Shown here: positions 1 to 10,500 of the stretch, one piece after another | Position numbering within the stretch: the stretch's first letter is position 1 | How the letters are laid out: each line of letters begins with the position of its first letter | Assembly: GCA_963755695.1 (NCBI GenBank) | Contig: CAVWLB010000010.1 | Coordinates: forward strand, 1,426,001 to 1,490,000 | Source: QHWT01 sp963755695 | Lineage (GTDB): Bacteria; Acidobacteriota; Vicinamibacteria; Vicinamibacterales; 2-12-FULL-66-21 | Length of the DNA: 64,000 bases | Reading direction: 5' to 3' | Notes under the pieces: model-generated | Database searches by the model: none | What the model was told of the DNA's origin: nothing | What the model saw: the letters and a program-made list of their open reading frames with translations, nothing else | Translations under genes and position numbers: made by a program

Positions 1-2015
1 AACGTACGGTAATCGAAGATGACGTGCACGACGACCGCACCGACGGGCCTGGTTCCGTCGCAGATGTTGCGTTCGGCGTGCAGCATGTTGCGCTCCTGCG
101 CGCCGAACAGCTGGGCCTCGCCAAATACGTCCCACCGGCATCCGCTCAGGGCCGCGGGACGCTGCGGAGCCCCCGTATATTCCGGAAAGTTCAAGGCGAA
201 CCGGCTGACCAGCGCGCCATCCGCGCCGTACAACTCGATGTCGCTCGTCAGGCGCGCGCGCGCCAGCACCGTGCGGCTCCACATGAAGAACGCGCTGTCG
301 GTGCGCGGCGTACCCGATTCTGTCAGCGTCCCGCCCGCCACCAGCCGCGGCAAGGTGGTCATGCGATCGATTTCCGCCAGCGCTTCATTGAGTCGGGAGA
401 GCAGCGCCTGCGGGTGCGACATCGCCTCGGGCGCATAGCGCGTCGCGATCAGACGCCGGGTGGCACGCTCGGCGAAGAAATGCACCGATGGATAGATCAG
501 CAGCGCCGGCAGCAGAAATGCCATGAACAGTGCGAGGATGCGCGAGGCCACCGTGGTCTGCCGGTACCAGACCACGAGCCGGGGCGCGACCAGTGCCGCC
601 AGCGCGCACGCGAACGCGGCCAGCACGATCGCGGCGCCGGCAACCGGCCACTCGCGTCCCGCGCCCAGCACGGCGATGACGACGGTCGGGCCGACCCACA
701 GCGCGGCGGCTGCGATGTGCCAACCGGAGACGCTCCTGGGGAGCCGCCACCTGGTTAGCGCAGTCACGCACCCCAGCGCGCCCGCCCACATGACTGCGGC
801 ATGACACAGCAAGATGCCGCTCAGCACGGCGAGTCGAGGTCCACCCCACGGGTGCAGAGTGAAGTGGCGGAGGTCGACCGCAGCGGGGTCGACCTCCGTG
901 CCGAGCCATTGCTCGAACGCGACGAGCATCGCCGCCAGCAGACCGCCGACGACCAGTTGCGCGATGACGAACCAGGCGCGCTCCCGGTTCGGCCATCGGC
1001 GATCGGTGCGGAGCGCCACGCGAAGCCGGACTGCCCCCGAAACGGTTGTTGCCACCACGGCCGCCGCGGCTGCGCCGACAAACAGCAGTGTGAGTGGTGC
1101 GTTCCACGCAGGACGCTGGACGATCGCGGCCGCGCCCCACAGGACAACGGTGCTCGCGAGGATCACCAGAGCAATGGCGACCGAGAGCTGGAGCTCGCGC
1201 GCAGCCGTGCGCGCCATGACGCGACGATCCAGGAGAGGGCCGATGAGCAGCAGCATGGTGACGCCCAGCACGCCGACCACGAGCGCGATCACGACACGGC
1301 GCGAGTGGTCTCGCGCCTCTCGAAGGTCGTCGGGATCGATCGACGCCTGCAGGAGCGGGGAACCGTCGGCGCTCCGAATGACGAACGCGTTGGGCGAACT
1401 GGCGGCTGCCGCGACCGGCGTCCGAAGCAGCACCGGCACGACCTGACCCGGCAGCACGTAGTCGCCGCCAAAATTGTTGATCGTGGAGGCTGCGGGTGAC
1501 GGCGAGAGCACGTGCTCCACCGCGATAGTCCCGAGCCGCGCGCGGTCGCCGCTCATTGCCAGGATGGGTTCGACGTAGACGAGCCGAAGGCCGAGCGGAG
1601 AGGGGGTGACGAACAGCGACGCCGGGCCGTTGCTGCGATCGCGGGGAAGATCGGAGGGCCGGCCCGCCCAGGCCCGGGCGCCGCGCCGGTCGTAGATCGT
1701 CAGCGCCACGAGCGGCGCCGCGGAGCCCTGGCGCTGGCGCGCCGCGGCCACGACATCAAACAGCGTGCGGACGCGATCTTCGGTCGCATCCTCCACCGGC
1801 ATGTTGCGGCCGACCGATGGATCGGTTGCGACTTCATGCGCCACGAACCGTGCGAGCGCCGTTATCCCGGCGATATCGCGCAGGACACGGGCCTGAACGC
1901 GATCGGCCGCGGCAGCGTCGGTGGTGCCGAAACGTTGAAGCTCCAGCGCGGTCCCTGCGAATGCGACCAGTGCGGCAGTGGCGACGCCGCCGGCAATCAG
2001 CCGCCCGACGTACAC
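1..2015 (-). CDS. large multi-pass membrane sensor-like protein, C-terminus outside the window
   Basis: The minus strand is open without a stop from a GTG at 2015 to the left edge, at least 671 residues, with strongly protein-like codon use and no frame change. The start GTG follows a purine-rich stretch (GGTGAGCGAAAG). Residues about 4-22 form a membrane segment, followed by a roughly 200-residue extracytoplasmic-looking domain, then about seven to eight further hydrophobic segments between residues 235 and 510, and a soluble domain from 510 onward that contains an NFPEYTG motif. An external sensing domain, a polytopic block and a further soluble region resemble the input half of a membrane-bound sensor kinase, but no kinase motif lies inside the window, so the output is unknown. 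It is divergent from the next gene, with about 106 bases between them. Confidence 0.7.
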   Translation of the reverse strand, partial: MYVGRLIAGGVATAALVAFAGTALELQRFGTTDAAAADRVQARVLRDIAGITALARFVAHEVATDPSVGRNMPVEDATEDRVRTLFDVVAAARQRQGSAAPLVALTIYDRRGARAWAGRPSDLPRDRSNGPASLFVTPSPLGLRLVYVEPILAMSGDRARLGTIAVEHVLSPSPAASTINNFGGDYVLPGQVVPVLLRTPVAAAASSPNAFVIRSADGSPLLQASIDPDDLREARDHSRRVVIALVVGVLGVTMLLLIGPLLDRRVMARTAARELQLSVAIALVILASTVVLWGAAAIVQRPAWNAPLTLLFVGAAAAAVVATTVSGAVRLRVALRTDRRWPNRERAWFVIAQLVVGGLLAAMLVAFEQWLGTEVDPAAVDLRHFTLHPWGGPRLAVLSGILLCHAAVMWAGALGCVTALTRWRLPRSVSGWHIAAAALWVGPTVVIAVLGAGREWPVAGAAIVLAAFACALAALVAPRLVVWYRQTTVASRILALFMAFLLPALLIYPSVHFFAERATRRLIATRYAPEAMSHPQALLSRLNEALAEIDRMTTLPRLVAGGTLTESGTPRTDSAFFMWSRTVLARARLTSDIELYGADGALVSRFALNFPEYTGAPQRPAALSGCRWDVFGEAQLFGAQERNMLHAERNICDGTRPVGAVVVHVIFDYRT

Positions 2016-2082
2016 CTTTCGCTCACCTGTAACCTGCGGGGCAACTGTCGAGGGGACCACCGATCGCAGGATACACCGATGT

Positions 2083-2088
2083 TATGAT
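2083..2088 (+). promoter_or_regulatory. possible -10 element
   Basis: A TATGAT hexamer lies 34 bases before the ATG at 2122 in the divergent intergenic region. No good -35 partner is visible, so this is only a weak promoter candidate for the membrane-protein gene. Confidence 0.25.
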
Positions 2089-2121
2089 GGAATGTTTCCA
2101 GGGTTCCCGCGCGCCCACACC

Positions 2122-3139
2122 ATGACCACCACACCCGGACTGAAGGCGGCATTGAAGCGCGGCGCGCTGCTCGCGGCGGCCAACTGGCCGCTGGTCATCG
2201 TTCAGTTCGTCGCCGAATCCAGCCTGAAGCTGCTGCTGGCGGTGCCGATCGTGGGCGGCGCCTTCCTGGTGGCGCTGCTGCTGGACACCAGTCTCTCCGA
2301 ACTCCTGACCGGCGACGTGCGCCAGATCGTGACGGCCATCATCTCTGCGCTGACCGCGAATCCGGCGGCGCTCATCGCCTTCGTCACCGCCACGCTGCTC
2401 GTGCTCGTGGGCGGGTCGACGCTGACCTTCGTCGTGAAGGGGGGAACCGTTGCGCTACTGGCGGAAGCGGAGGCGCATTGCGGGTCCGATCGAACGGCCG
2501 CCGCTGCGGCTGGAGCCGCTGCAGCGGGCATCGGTGGTCGGCATCGACCCGTTCCTCGCCGGATGCGCGCGATTGTGGCGGCGTTACGTTCGTATCGGGT
2601 TCGGCTTGCTCGTCATCTACGCGCTGACCGCGGGCCTGTATCTGGCCTTCGTCTTCGGCGGCTACGAGCTTGCCGCGAACTCGGCGCTGATGCTCGGATG
2701 GACCGCCGGCGCCGCGCTGGCGTCGAGCGCGCTCATCGTCTGGATCACCCTCCTGAACTTCTTCTATCTGATGACCCAGATGGTCGTCGCGATCGAAGAC
2801 GTGCCGGTCAGAACCGGCGTGCGCCTTGCGCTGGAATTCGTGTGGGGACACTTTCGCGAAGTCGCGGCCGTCTTCGGCGTGGTGCTGGTCGGGGTGGTGA
2901 TCGCAACCGCCGCCTCGATTCTGGCGACAGCCGGACTCGGACTGATTGCCTTCGTCCCGCTCGTCGGCCTCGCGGTGCTACCGCTGCAACTGGCGGCATG
3001 GCTGCTTCGCGGCATCGTCTTCGAGTATCTCGCGCTGGCTGCCCTGGGCGCATACCTGTCACACTATCGCTGGTACCGACGCGGCGCTGACGGGCAGACG
3101 CCGGTCGTTTCAAAGGAACCCGGGATTCGCCTCGCATGA
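2122..3139 (+). CDS. polytopic membrane protein of unknown function (one frame change)
   Basis: The reconstructed protein has about 338 residues. The N-terminal part (TTTPGLKAALKRGALLAAAN, then a long hydrophobic stretch) reads from the ATG at 2122. Near 2474 one extra G shifts the frame, and the rest reads cleanly to the TGA at 3137-3139. Hydrophobic segments are near residues 20-55, 80-105, 165-190, 195-220, 245-275 and 275-310, so it should be an inner-membrane protein. I do not recognise a family; the general look is of DUF-type YciC/glycerophosphodiester-like membrane proteins, but I cannot support a function. Its stop overlaps the start of the next gene (ATGA at 3136-3139), which indicates translational coupling to the aminotransferase. 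Confidence 0.7.
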
Positions 3140-4398
3140 CCAATTACGATCAGTTCCTCTCGAGCGCCGCGGTACAGATGAAGGAGTCGGCCATCCGCCG
3201 GATGGGCACGGTGAGTGCTGCGTCGCGCGACATCATTTCGTTTGCGCCGGGATATCCCGCGCCGGACACATTTCCCTGGATCGAGTTCAGTCAAATCGCG
3301 GCCGAACTGCTGAACAGCAAGGAACCGGGCGTGCTGCAATACGGTCCGACGCGCGGCTACCGGCCGCTACTCGAGGCCATTGGCGGAATCATGTCGCACC
3401 GCGGCATCTCCTGCGCGACAGAGGAGTTGCTGGTCACGACCGGATCGCAGCAGGGACTCGACCTCGTCGCCCGCGTCCTGCTCGATCCGGGTGACGTGGT
3501 ACTGGTCGAACTGTCCCAGCTACACCGGAGCGCTGACTGCCTTTCGCAACGTGCAAGGCAGGATTGTCGGCGTGCCCCAGGAGGCGGACGGCGTCGATCT
3601 CGCGGCGCTCGACGCGACCTGCGAGCGGCTCCAACGCGATGGGCAGCGGGTGAAGATGCTCTACGTCGTGCCGAACTTCCAGAATCCGACCGGGCTTCTG
3701 ATCGGCCTCGACAAACGACAGCGCCTGCTCGAATGGGCTGGGCATCGTGACGTTCTCATCGTCGAGGATGATCCCTATCGGGAGCTGTATTTCGAAGACT
3801 CGGCCACGGAAGCGCGACGTCCGCCCGATCAAGGCCGACGATCGCGAAGGGCGCGTCGATCTATCTGAGCAGCTTTTCAAAAACCCTCGCGCCCGGGTAT
3901 CGCGTCGCCTGGATCGCGGCTCCCGCCGCGCTCGCCGCCAAGTTCGAGATGGCCAAACAGGCGGAGGATCTGCTCACCGGATCCCTGGATCAGCGAATCG
4001 TCTACGAGGCGTGTCGACGCGGAGTACTCGATCGGCAACTTCCGCTGCTGCGCAGTCACTACCAGCACAAGCGCAACGTCATGGAACAGGCGCTGACCAA
4101 CGAGTTGGGGAGCACCGTCAGCTGGCCGGCGCCGAAGGGCGGCTTCTTCCTGTGGCTCACGCTGCCGGCGGCAGTCGACGCAAATGCCATGATCCCCCGC
4201 GCGGTCGAGCACGGCGTCATTTACGTCGCGGGAGACGCGTTCTTCGTCGATCACCGGGCGGCCAACACCATGCGGCTATCGTTTTCCGCGCCAACGCCCG
4301 AGCGAATCGAAGCTGGCGTCTCGCGGCTTGCGTTGGTGTTGCGTGCAGAACTCGAGGCGTCAATGCGGCCCAAAGCCGCCGGCACGTCGCGCTCCTGA
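3136..4398 (+). CDS. PLP-dependent aminotransferase, class I/II (LysN/KAT-II-like)
   Basis: A fold-type I aminotransferase of about 420 residues in three to four frame segments. It opens with MTNYDQFLSSAAVQMKESAI, followed by ISFAPGYPAPDTFPW and QYGPTRGYRPLLEAI, the usual N-terminal signature of the 2-aminoadipate/aromatic/KAT-II subgroup. VPNFQNPTG and VEDDPYRELYF are the cofactor-binding segments, and the Schiff-base lysine lies in SSFSKTLAPGYR around 3870-3905. Frame changes sit near 3513 (extra T), 3812 (extra C) and 3861 (extra G); removing one base at each gives a continuous enzyme. It probably transaminates 2-oxoglutarate with a 2-amino dicarboxylic, branched or aromatic amino acid; the exact substrate cannot be read. 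Start chosen at the ATG that overlaps the upstream stop. Confidence 0.88.
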
Positions 4399-5651
4399 AT
4401 CACCAGTGCTTCTGGTTCCAATATTGTCCCTGGCAGGATCGCGAGGGGCACGAGCGGCGGCTCGGCCGGCACGTAGCGCTCTTCCGGCTTCAGCGCACCG
4501 CCTGGCACGGTAAACGGCACGAGCGGCGGCTCGCCGGCCGACGTCAGCAACGTGAGCTGCCATTGACCCGCCAGGTTGCCGGTGACGGTCAGGACATCAA
4601 GGGTGGTGGGGCCCCGTTCGACAATTGCCGGGGGCACGACTGGCGCCGCCGGCAGCGTCAAGCTGCCGGCACGCTGTCCCTCGCTGGTCCACATCCAGAT
4701 GTCTGGAGACGATGAAGAGGCCACGAACGCGTAGTTCCCACCAATCGCGGGTCCGGTAGAGGCGCGCTTCGGATAGGAATGCTGCCAGCGCTGGTTGCCG
4801 TTCGATCGATCGAGCGCGCGAACGACGTTGTCGAGTGCCAGGAAATAGACGCGCGCGGAATCGACCACCGCCGCTCCAACGATGGCGGCACCGATCCGCT
4901 TGGCCCAATCGACCTCCCCGGTCTGCGCCTTCAGACAATAGAACAGCCGATCGCTCGCCCCGCCATACACGCGATCGCCTGCGGCCGCCAACTCGCCGGC
5001 AACCGCGCCGACCCTGGTCTCCCAGATCGATCTTCCCGTGGTGATGTCCAGCGACACGATGCGGCCATCGTCGAGCGACAGGTAAACTCGATCGCCGTTG
5101 ACTGCGGGCGGCTCCATCGATCCCCCGACGTCGCGTTGCCAGATCGACACGCCGTCCTTTGCCCGGAACGCGAACGCGCGCCGTTCAGCCAGCACAATCA
5201 GCCAACCGGCGCGGGCGACCAGCGGTGCGGTGACCTTTGCCACCGGAGCTTCCCACAGCGCCGCGCCATCGCTACCGCGAAGAGCATGAATCGCGTCACG
5301 CGACAGGACGAACACCACCCCTCCGTCGACGGCAATCGGCTGCTCGGTGGGAAGATCCTTGCGCCACTTTTCGGCGCCGTCCACGAGGCTGCGCGCAACG
5401 ATCTGACCGGAACGGAGCGCGACGAAGACGCGCTGCTCGTCGACGACCGGAACCGCGCGGGCAACCGGCGGCCCGCCGAGGTCGACCGACCAGCGGACCG
5501 CAAGCGGCAACACGTTCACTTCATGGACACCGTCGCCGTGACCCCGGCCGTCAAGCGAAGGATCACCCGCAACGGTGCGAGACGGAATCAGCAGGATGGC
5601 AAGAAGAAGGACCACCAACCTACAAGATGTTGTGGTGCTAACCGACCGCAC
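4251..5651 (-). CDS. PQQ-like beta-propeller repeat protein, exported
   Basis: A clean 466-residue frame. The GTG start at 5651 is followed by a signal sequence (RLVVLLLAILLIPSRTVAG). Repeats of the type (A/V)-x-G-x-x-x-W from residue 55 to about 330 (GAEKWRKDL, GAALWEAPV, GVSIWQRDV, GRSIWETRV, GEVDWAKRI, GNQRWQHSY) build a seven- or eight-bladed propeller like BamB or PQQ dehydrogenase propellers. No dehydrogenase catalytic residues or lipobox are visible, so a scaffolding role in the periplasm is more likely than an enzyme. The C-terminal 50 residues are low in propeller character and overlap the convergent aminotransferase gene by 148 bases; the true stop could be earlier if a base is wrong there. 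Confidence 0.8.
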   Translation of the reverse strand: MRSVSTTTSCRLVVLLLAILLIPSRTVAGDPSLDGRGHGDGVHEVNVLPLAVRWSVDLGGPPVARAVPVVDEQRVFVALRSGQIVARSLVDGAEKWRKDLPTEQPIAVDGGVVFVLSRDAIHALRGSDGAALWEAPVAKVTAPLVARAGWLIVLAERRAFAFRAKDGVSIWQRDVGGSMEPPAVNGDRVYLSLDDGRIVSLDITTGRSIWETRVGAVAGELAAAGDRVYGGASDRLFYCLKAQTGEVDWAKRIGAAIVGAAVVDSARVYFLALDNVVRALDRSNGNQRWQHSYPKRASTGPAIGGNYAFVASSSSPDIWMWTSEGQRAGSLTLPAAPVVPPAIVERGPTTLDVLTVTGNLAGQWQLTLLTSAGEPPLVPFTVPGGALKPEERYVPAEPPLVPLAILPGTILEPEALVIQERDVPAALGRIDASSSARNTNASRETPASIRSGVGAENDSRMVLAAR

Positions 5652-5655
5652 ACCT

Positions 5656-5661
5656 TATAAT
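5656..5661 (+). promoter_or_regulatory. -10 element candidate upstream of guaA
   Basis: A consensus TATAAT lies between the divergent PQQ gene and guaA, about 120 bases before the proposed guaA start. No clear -35 hexamer sits at the right spacing (TTGTGG is about 20 bases upstream). Confidence 0.35.
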
Positions 5662-5672
5662 AGCGGCACAAT

Positions 5673-5770
5673 GATTTGGTGATTTAGTGATTTGGTGATT
5701 TGGTGATTTGGGCGCAGACCACAATTGCAAATCATCAATTCATCAGATCGTCATTTCACCAATTCCCCCA
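5673..5770 (+). repeat. tandem 8-mer GATTTGGT x5 followed by inverted words
   Basis: Five head-to-tail copies of GATTTGGT (one GATTTAGT, last GATTTGGG) occupy 5673-5712. They are followed by AAATCATCAATTCATC and ATTTCACCAATTC, which resemble the reverse complement of the unit, so the region could fold back on itself. It lies in the leader between the -10 candidate and guaA. Confidence 0.75.
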
Positions 5771-5777
5771 GCGCTTG

Positions 5778-5790
5778 GTTTCCGTGAAAC
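5778..5790. other. parS-like site, one base short of consensus
   Basis: GTTTCCGTGAAAC matches the 14-base core of the ParB-binding site parS (GTTTCACGTGAAAC) except for one missing A, and the following base also agrees with the 16-mer. It overlaps the proposed guaA start codon. Because single-base indels are common in this assembly, an intact parS is possible, but this is inferred. Confidence 0.4.
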
Positions 5791-7329
5791 ATCAAACACT
5801 CGTCGTCCTGGATTTCGGCTCGCAGTTCACGCAGTTGATTGCGCGCCGGCTGCGCGAGCTGTCGGTCTATTCGGAAATTCTTCCGTTCAACACGCCGCTT
5901 GCTGAGATTCGCGCGCGAAGAACCCGGCCGGGATCATCCTCTCTGGCGGACCGCGCAGCGTCTCGGAGCCAACCGCACCGCGGTGCGAGGACGCCGTGTT
6001 CGACGCTGGCGTGCCGGTGCTCGGCATCTGCTACGGCATGCAGCTCATGACCGATGCGCTCGGCGGAGAAGTCGCTCCGGCGCCGCATCGCGAGTTCGGC
6101 CATGGCGACGATCCGGATCGAGCGAAGAGGCGCCGCTGCTCGCGTCAGTCGGGTCGGAGCTTCGCGTCTGGGCGAGCCATGGCGACTTCGTGAAGAGCGC
6201 GCCGTCCGGTTTCACCGTGACGGCAACCAGCGCCAACGCGCCGGTGGCTGCGATGGCGGACGAGGATCGCAGATTCTACGCACTGCTATTCCATCCCGAA
6301 GTGGCACATACCGATCGCGGCACGGAGATCCTCCGCAACTTCGCCTTCGACGTCTGCGGTTGCACCGGCGACTGGACGATGGCGTCGTTCGTGCACGAGA
6401 GCGTCGCGGCGATCCGCGACGCAGGTCGGGGAACAGACGGGTGGTATGCGGCCTGAGCGGCGGCGTCGACTCGACGGTCGCGGCGCTGCTGATTCACAAG
6501 GCGATCGGCGATCGCCTGACCTGCATCTTCGTCGACAACGGCGTCGATGCGGCAGGACGAAGCGGAGCAGATCCGCAGGCGGTTCGAGCGGCTGCACCTG
6601 CCGCTCGTCTTCGCCGACGCGTCGCAGCTGTTTCTCGATCGGCTGGCCGGCGATCACCGATCCGGAGCAGAAGCGCAAGATCATCGGCGCGACGTTCATC
6701 GACGTGTTCGAAGACGAAGCGAAGAAGCTCGGGCACGTTCGACTTCCTCGCGCAGGGCACGCTCTATCCGGACGTGATCGAGAGCGTGTCGGTGATCGGC
6801 CCGTCGCACGTGATCAAGAGCCATCACAACGTCGGCGGTCTGCCCGAGCGGATGCGGTTCAAGCTGGTCGAGCCGCTGCGGCAGCTCTTCAAGGATGAAG
6901 TGCGTGCGGTCGGCAAGGAGCTGGGGCTCGAAGACGAGTTCGTGTGGCGTCAGCCGTTCCCGGGTCCCGGACTCGCGGTGCGGATCCTCGGCGAGGTCAC
7001 CGCGTCGCGGCTGGACCTGGTGCGCCGAGCCGACGCGATCGTCGCCGAGGAAGTGAAGAAGGCGGGCTGGTACAGGCGGCTGTGGCAGTCGTTCGCGGTG
7101 CTGCTGCCGGTGCAGAGCGTCGGCGTCATGGGCGATGCCCGCACCTACGAGTACACGGTGGCGATCCGCGCGGTCGAGAGCAGGGACGGCATGACCGCCG
7201 ACTGGGCGCGGCTGCCGCACGATCTGCTCGGCATCGATCTCGTCGCGCATCGTCAACGAGGTAAAGGGGATCAACCGCGTCGTCTACGACATCTCGTCAA
7301 AGCCGCCGTCGACGATCGAGTGGGAATAG
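5784..7329 (+). CDS. guaA: GMP synthase (glutamine-hydrolysing), frame-disrupted
   Basis: Converts XMP to GMP with glutamine and ATP, the last step of GMP synthesis. The span corresponds to about 515 residues, the usual length. The amidotransferase domain shows LVVLDFGSQFTQLIARRLRE, the nucleophile motif VLGICYGMQLM, and LLFHPEVAHTDRG with the catalytic His and Glu. The ATP-pyrophosphatase P-loop is CGLSGGVDSTVAALL (about 6448), followed by FLAQGTLYPDVIESV, the KSHHNVGGLPERM loop, and the dimerisation domain ending in YDISSKPPSTIEWE. Four or more frame changes occur (near 5925, 6115, 6430-6560, 6740 and 7250). A GTG start at 5784 gives VKHQTLVVLDFG; no good upstream alternative exists in frame. 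Confidence 0.95.
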
Positions 7330-7337
7330 TGACACTG

Positions 7338-7528
7338 CCGATTGCCGATCAACGGATCGTCGACTGGAGATTGCAATCTCCGATCTGCAATGAAATCGCC
7401 GATCCGCAATCGTCATGGCAATTGCCAGTCGGCAATCGTCATTCCAATCGCCAATCGCCAATCGTCATTGCAATCGCCAATCGCCAAATCGCCAATCGTA
7501 ATCGTCAATCTGCAGTCTCCAATCTGCA
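7338..7528. repeat. foldback repeat island based on CAATCGCCAATCG
   Basis: The whole 190-base gap between guaA and dnaE is made of variants of CAATCG(C/T)CAATCGCC and ATCTGCAAT. It contains perfect palindromes GGAGATTGCAATCTCC (7366-7381) and TGGCAATTGCCA (7416-7427). There is no coding potential. The end of the island (AATCTGCAGTCTCCAATCTG) shares its words with the island after ssb. Confidence 0.8.
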
Positions 7529-10500
7529 ATGAGTGAGTTCGTCCACCTCCACCTTCACTCCGAGTATCTCGCTGCTCGACGGCGCGTGCCGGATCGAGGA
7601 ACTGCTCGACAAGGCCGTCGAGCTGAAGATGCCGGCGATGGCGATCACCGAGCACGGCAACATGTTCTCGTCGGTGGTCTTCCACGACCAGGCGCGCAAG
7701 CGCGGGATCAATCCGATCCTCGGCTGCGAGGTCTACGTGGCGCCGGGCGATCGGCGGACCAAGAGCGGCACGCCGGGAGAGACGGCGAATCACCTGGTCC
7801 TGCTGGCGGAGACCAACGAGGGCTACCACAACCTGATCAAGCTGGTGTCGTCCGGCTACACCGAAGGCTTCTACTACAAGCCGCGCATCGACAAGGAGCT
7901 GCTCGCGCAGCACGCGAAGGGGCTGATCGGCCTGAGCAGCTGCCTGAAGGGGGAGGTCGCGACCGGCATCCGCACCGAGCAGCAGCAGAAGGCGATCGCA
8001 GGCCGCGGCGGCGTACCGCGACATCCTCGGGCGCGAGAACTTCTTCCTCGAGATGCAGTATCAGGGCATCGAGGAACAGCAGATCGTCAACATCGGCCTG
8101 CAGCCGATCGCGAAAGATCTGGGCCTCGATCTCGTCGTCACCAACGACGTCCACTACCTGCAGAACTCCGACTTCAAGCCGCACGACATCCTGCTCTGCA
8201 TCGGCACCGGCAAGACCGTCAACGACGCCGAGCGGCTGCGCTATCACGGCGATCAGTTCTACCTGAAGACCGCCGAGGAGATGGCGGCGGTCTTCCCGGA
8301 TTACGCGGACGCGCTGCGCGCGGACGGTGCGCATCGCCGAGCGCTGCAACGTCGATCTCTCGTTCAAGGAGAACTACCTCCCGAACTTCGACGTGCCCGG
8401 CGGCTTCACGCTCGACGACTACTTCGAGCACGTCGTGCGCGCAGGGCTTCGAGATGCGGCTGCCGCGCCTGCGCGAGCTCGCAGGCGAAGGGCACGCTCG
8501 AAGCACACGATCGACGAGTACGAGCGGCGGCTCTCCTACGAGATCGACATGATCAAGAAGATGAAGTACCCGGGTACTTCCTGATCGTCTGGGACTTCAT
8601 CCGCTACGCGCGCGAGCAGGGCATTCCGGTCGGGCCCGGGCCGCGGCTCGGCGGCCGGCAGCTTCGTCGCCTACTGCCTGCGGATCACCGACGTCGATCC
8701 GATCGAGTACGACCTCATCTTCGAGCGCTTCCTCAATCCCGAGCGCGTGTCGCTGCCCGACATCGACATCGACTTCTGCGAGCGCCGCCGCGGCGAGGTG
8801 ATCGAGTACGTCACGCGGAAGTACGGCCGCGAGAACGTCGCGCAGATCATCACGTTCGGGACGATGAAGGCGCGCGCGGTGGTGCGCGACGTCGCGCGCG
8901 TGATGGACATCCCGTACGCCGACGCCGACCGCGTCGCCAAGGCGGTCCCGCCGGCGCTCGACATGACGCTCGAGAAGGCGCTCGCCGAGAGCCCGGCGCT
9001 GAAGGAGATGGAGCAGAAGGACGAGCGGGTCAAGGAGCTGCTCGCCGTCGCGCAGCGCCTCGAGGGGATGACCCGCCACGCCTCGGTCCACGCCGCCGGC
9101 GTCGTCATCGCGCCGCGGCCGCTGACCGAGTTCGTGCCGCTCTACAAGTCGCAGAAGGACGAAATCGTCACGCAGTGGGCGATGAAGGAGGTCGAGCGCG
9201 TCGGCCTCCTGAAGATGGACTTCCTCGGCCTGAGCACGCTGACGCTGATCGACGACTGCGCTCGACGAGATCAAGCGGACCGAGGGCATCGACCTCGACA
9301 TCGACGCCATCCCGCTGGACGACGAGAAGACCTACAAGCTGTTCTCGGACGGCCAGACCTACGGCGTGTTCCAGTTCGAGAGCTCGGGCATGCGCGAGCT
9401 GCTGCGCAAGGCCAAGCCGGAGCGGCTCGACGACCTGATCGCGCTCAACGCGCTCTACCGGCCCGGCCCGCTCAAGTCGGGGATGGTCGACGACTTCATC
9501 TCGCGCAAGCAGGGGAAGACCGAGGTCAAGTACGAGCTGCCGGCAGCTCGCGCCGATCCTGTCCGACACCTACGGCGTCATCGCCTACCAGGAACAGGTC
9601 ATGCGCATCGCCGCGGTCCTGGCCGGGTTCACGATGGGGCAGTCGGACGTGCTGCGCAAGGCCATGGGCAAGAAGGATCCCAAGGTCATGGCGAAGCAGC
9701 GCGAGGCCTTCATGGACGGGGCGCGAAGGCAACGGGCGTCAACGAGAAGAAGGCGAAGAAGATCTTCGACCTGATGGAGTTCTTCGCCGGCTACGGCTTC
9801 AACAAGTCGCACTCGACGACCTACGCGTGGGTCGCGTACCAGACGGCGTATCTGAAGGCGAACTATCCGTGGCACTTCATGGCGGCGCTGCTGACCATCG
9901 AGGCGGCCGAACACCGACAAGCTCGCGATGTATCTCGGCGAGTGCCGCGAGCTCGGCATCCCGATCCTGCCGCCCGACATCAACACGAGCCAGCTCGCCT
10001 TCACGGTCGAGCAGGACGGGCGTCCGCTTCGGCCTCGTGCGCGGTCAAGAACGTCGGCGAGGGCGCGATCCTGTCGATGCTCGGCGTCGCGCAAGGAGCT
10101 CGGACGCGATCGATTCGCTGTACACGCTGTGCGAGCAGGTCGACCTGCGGCTCGTGAACAAGCGGCCGCTCGAAAGCCTGGTCAAGGCCGGCGCGTTCGA
10201 CTCGCTCGTGCCGACGGGCACGATCCGCGTCGCGGCGCGCGCGGCTGTTCGCGGCGATCGACAGGGCGATCGAGCACGGCGGCCGGCACCAGCGCGACCG
10301 CGACCAGGGGCAGGACTCAGCTGTTCGGCGGCGGCGACGACGGCGACGAGCCCGGCGGCCGATTCCGCTGCCCGATGCGCCGCCGTGGACCGAGGCGCAG
10401 CAGCTCGCGTTCGAGAAGGAGCGCTCGGCCTCTACATGAGCGGCCATCCGCTCGAGCGCTTCAGCGAGGAGCTGAAGGCGTTCGGCGCGCAGCGCGTCGC

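Noticed and set aside
24..1499. long plus-strand open frames over the left-edge gene (24-758, 801-1499) and the minus-strand frame 385-1140
   Set aside because: Arg/His/Gln-rich shadow frames; the clean minus-strand frame from 2015 has hydrophobic segments and natural composition.
7338..7528. CAATCGCC repeats as CRISPR or iteron origin
   Set aside because: Unit spacing is irregular, no Rep gene or strict DnaA boxes are present, and the words differ along the array.
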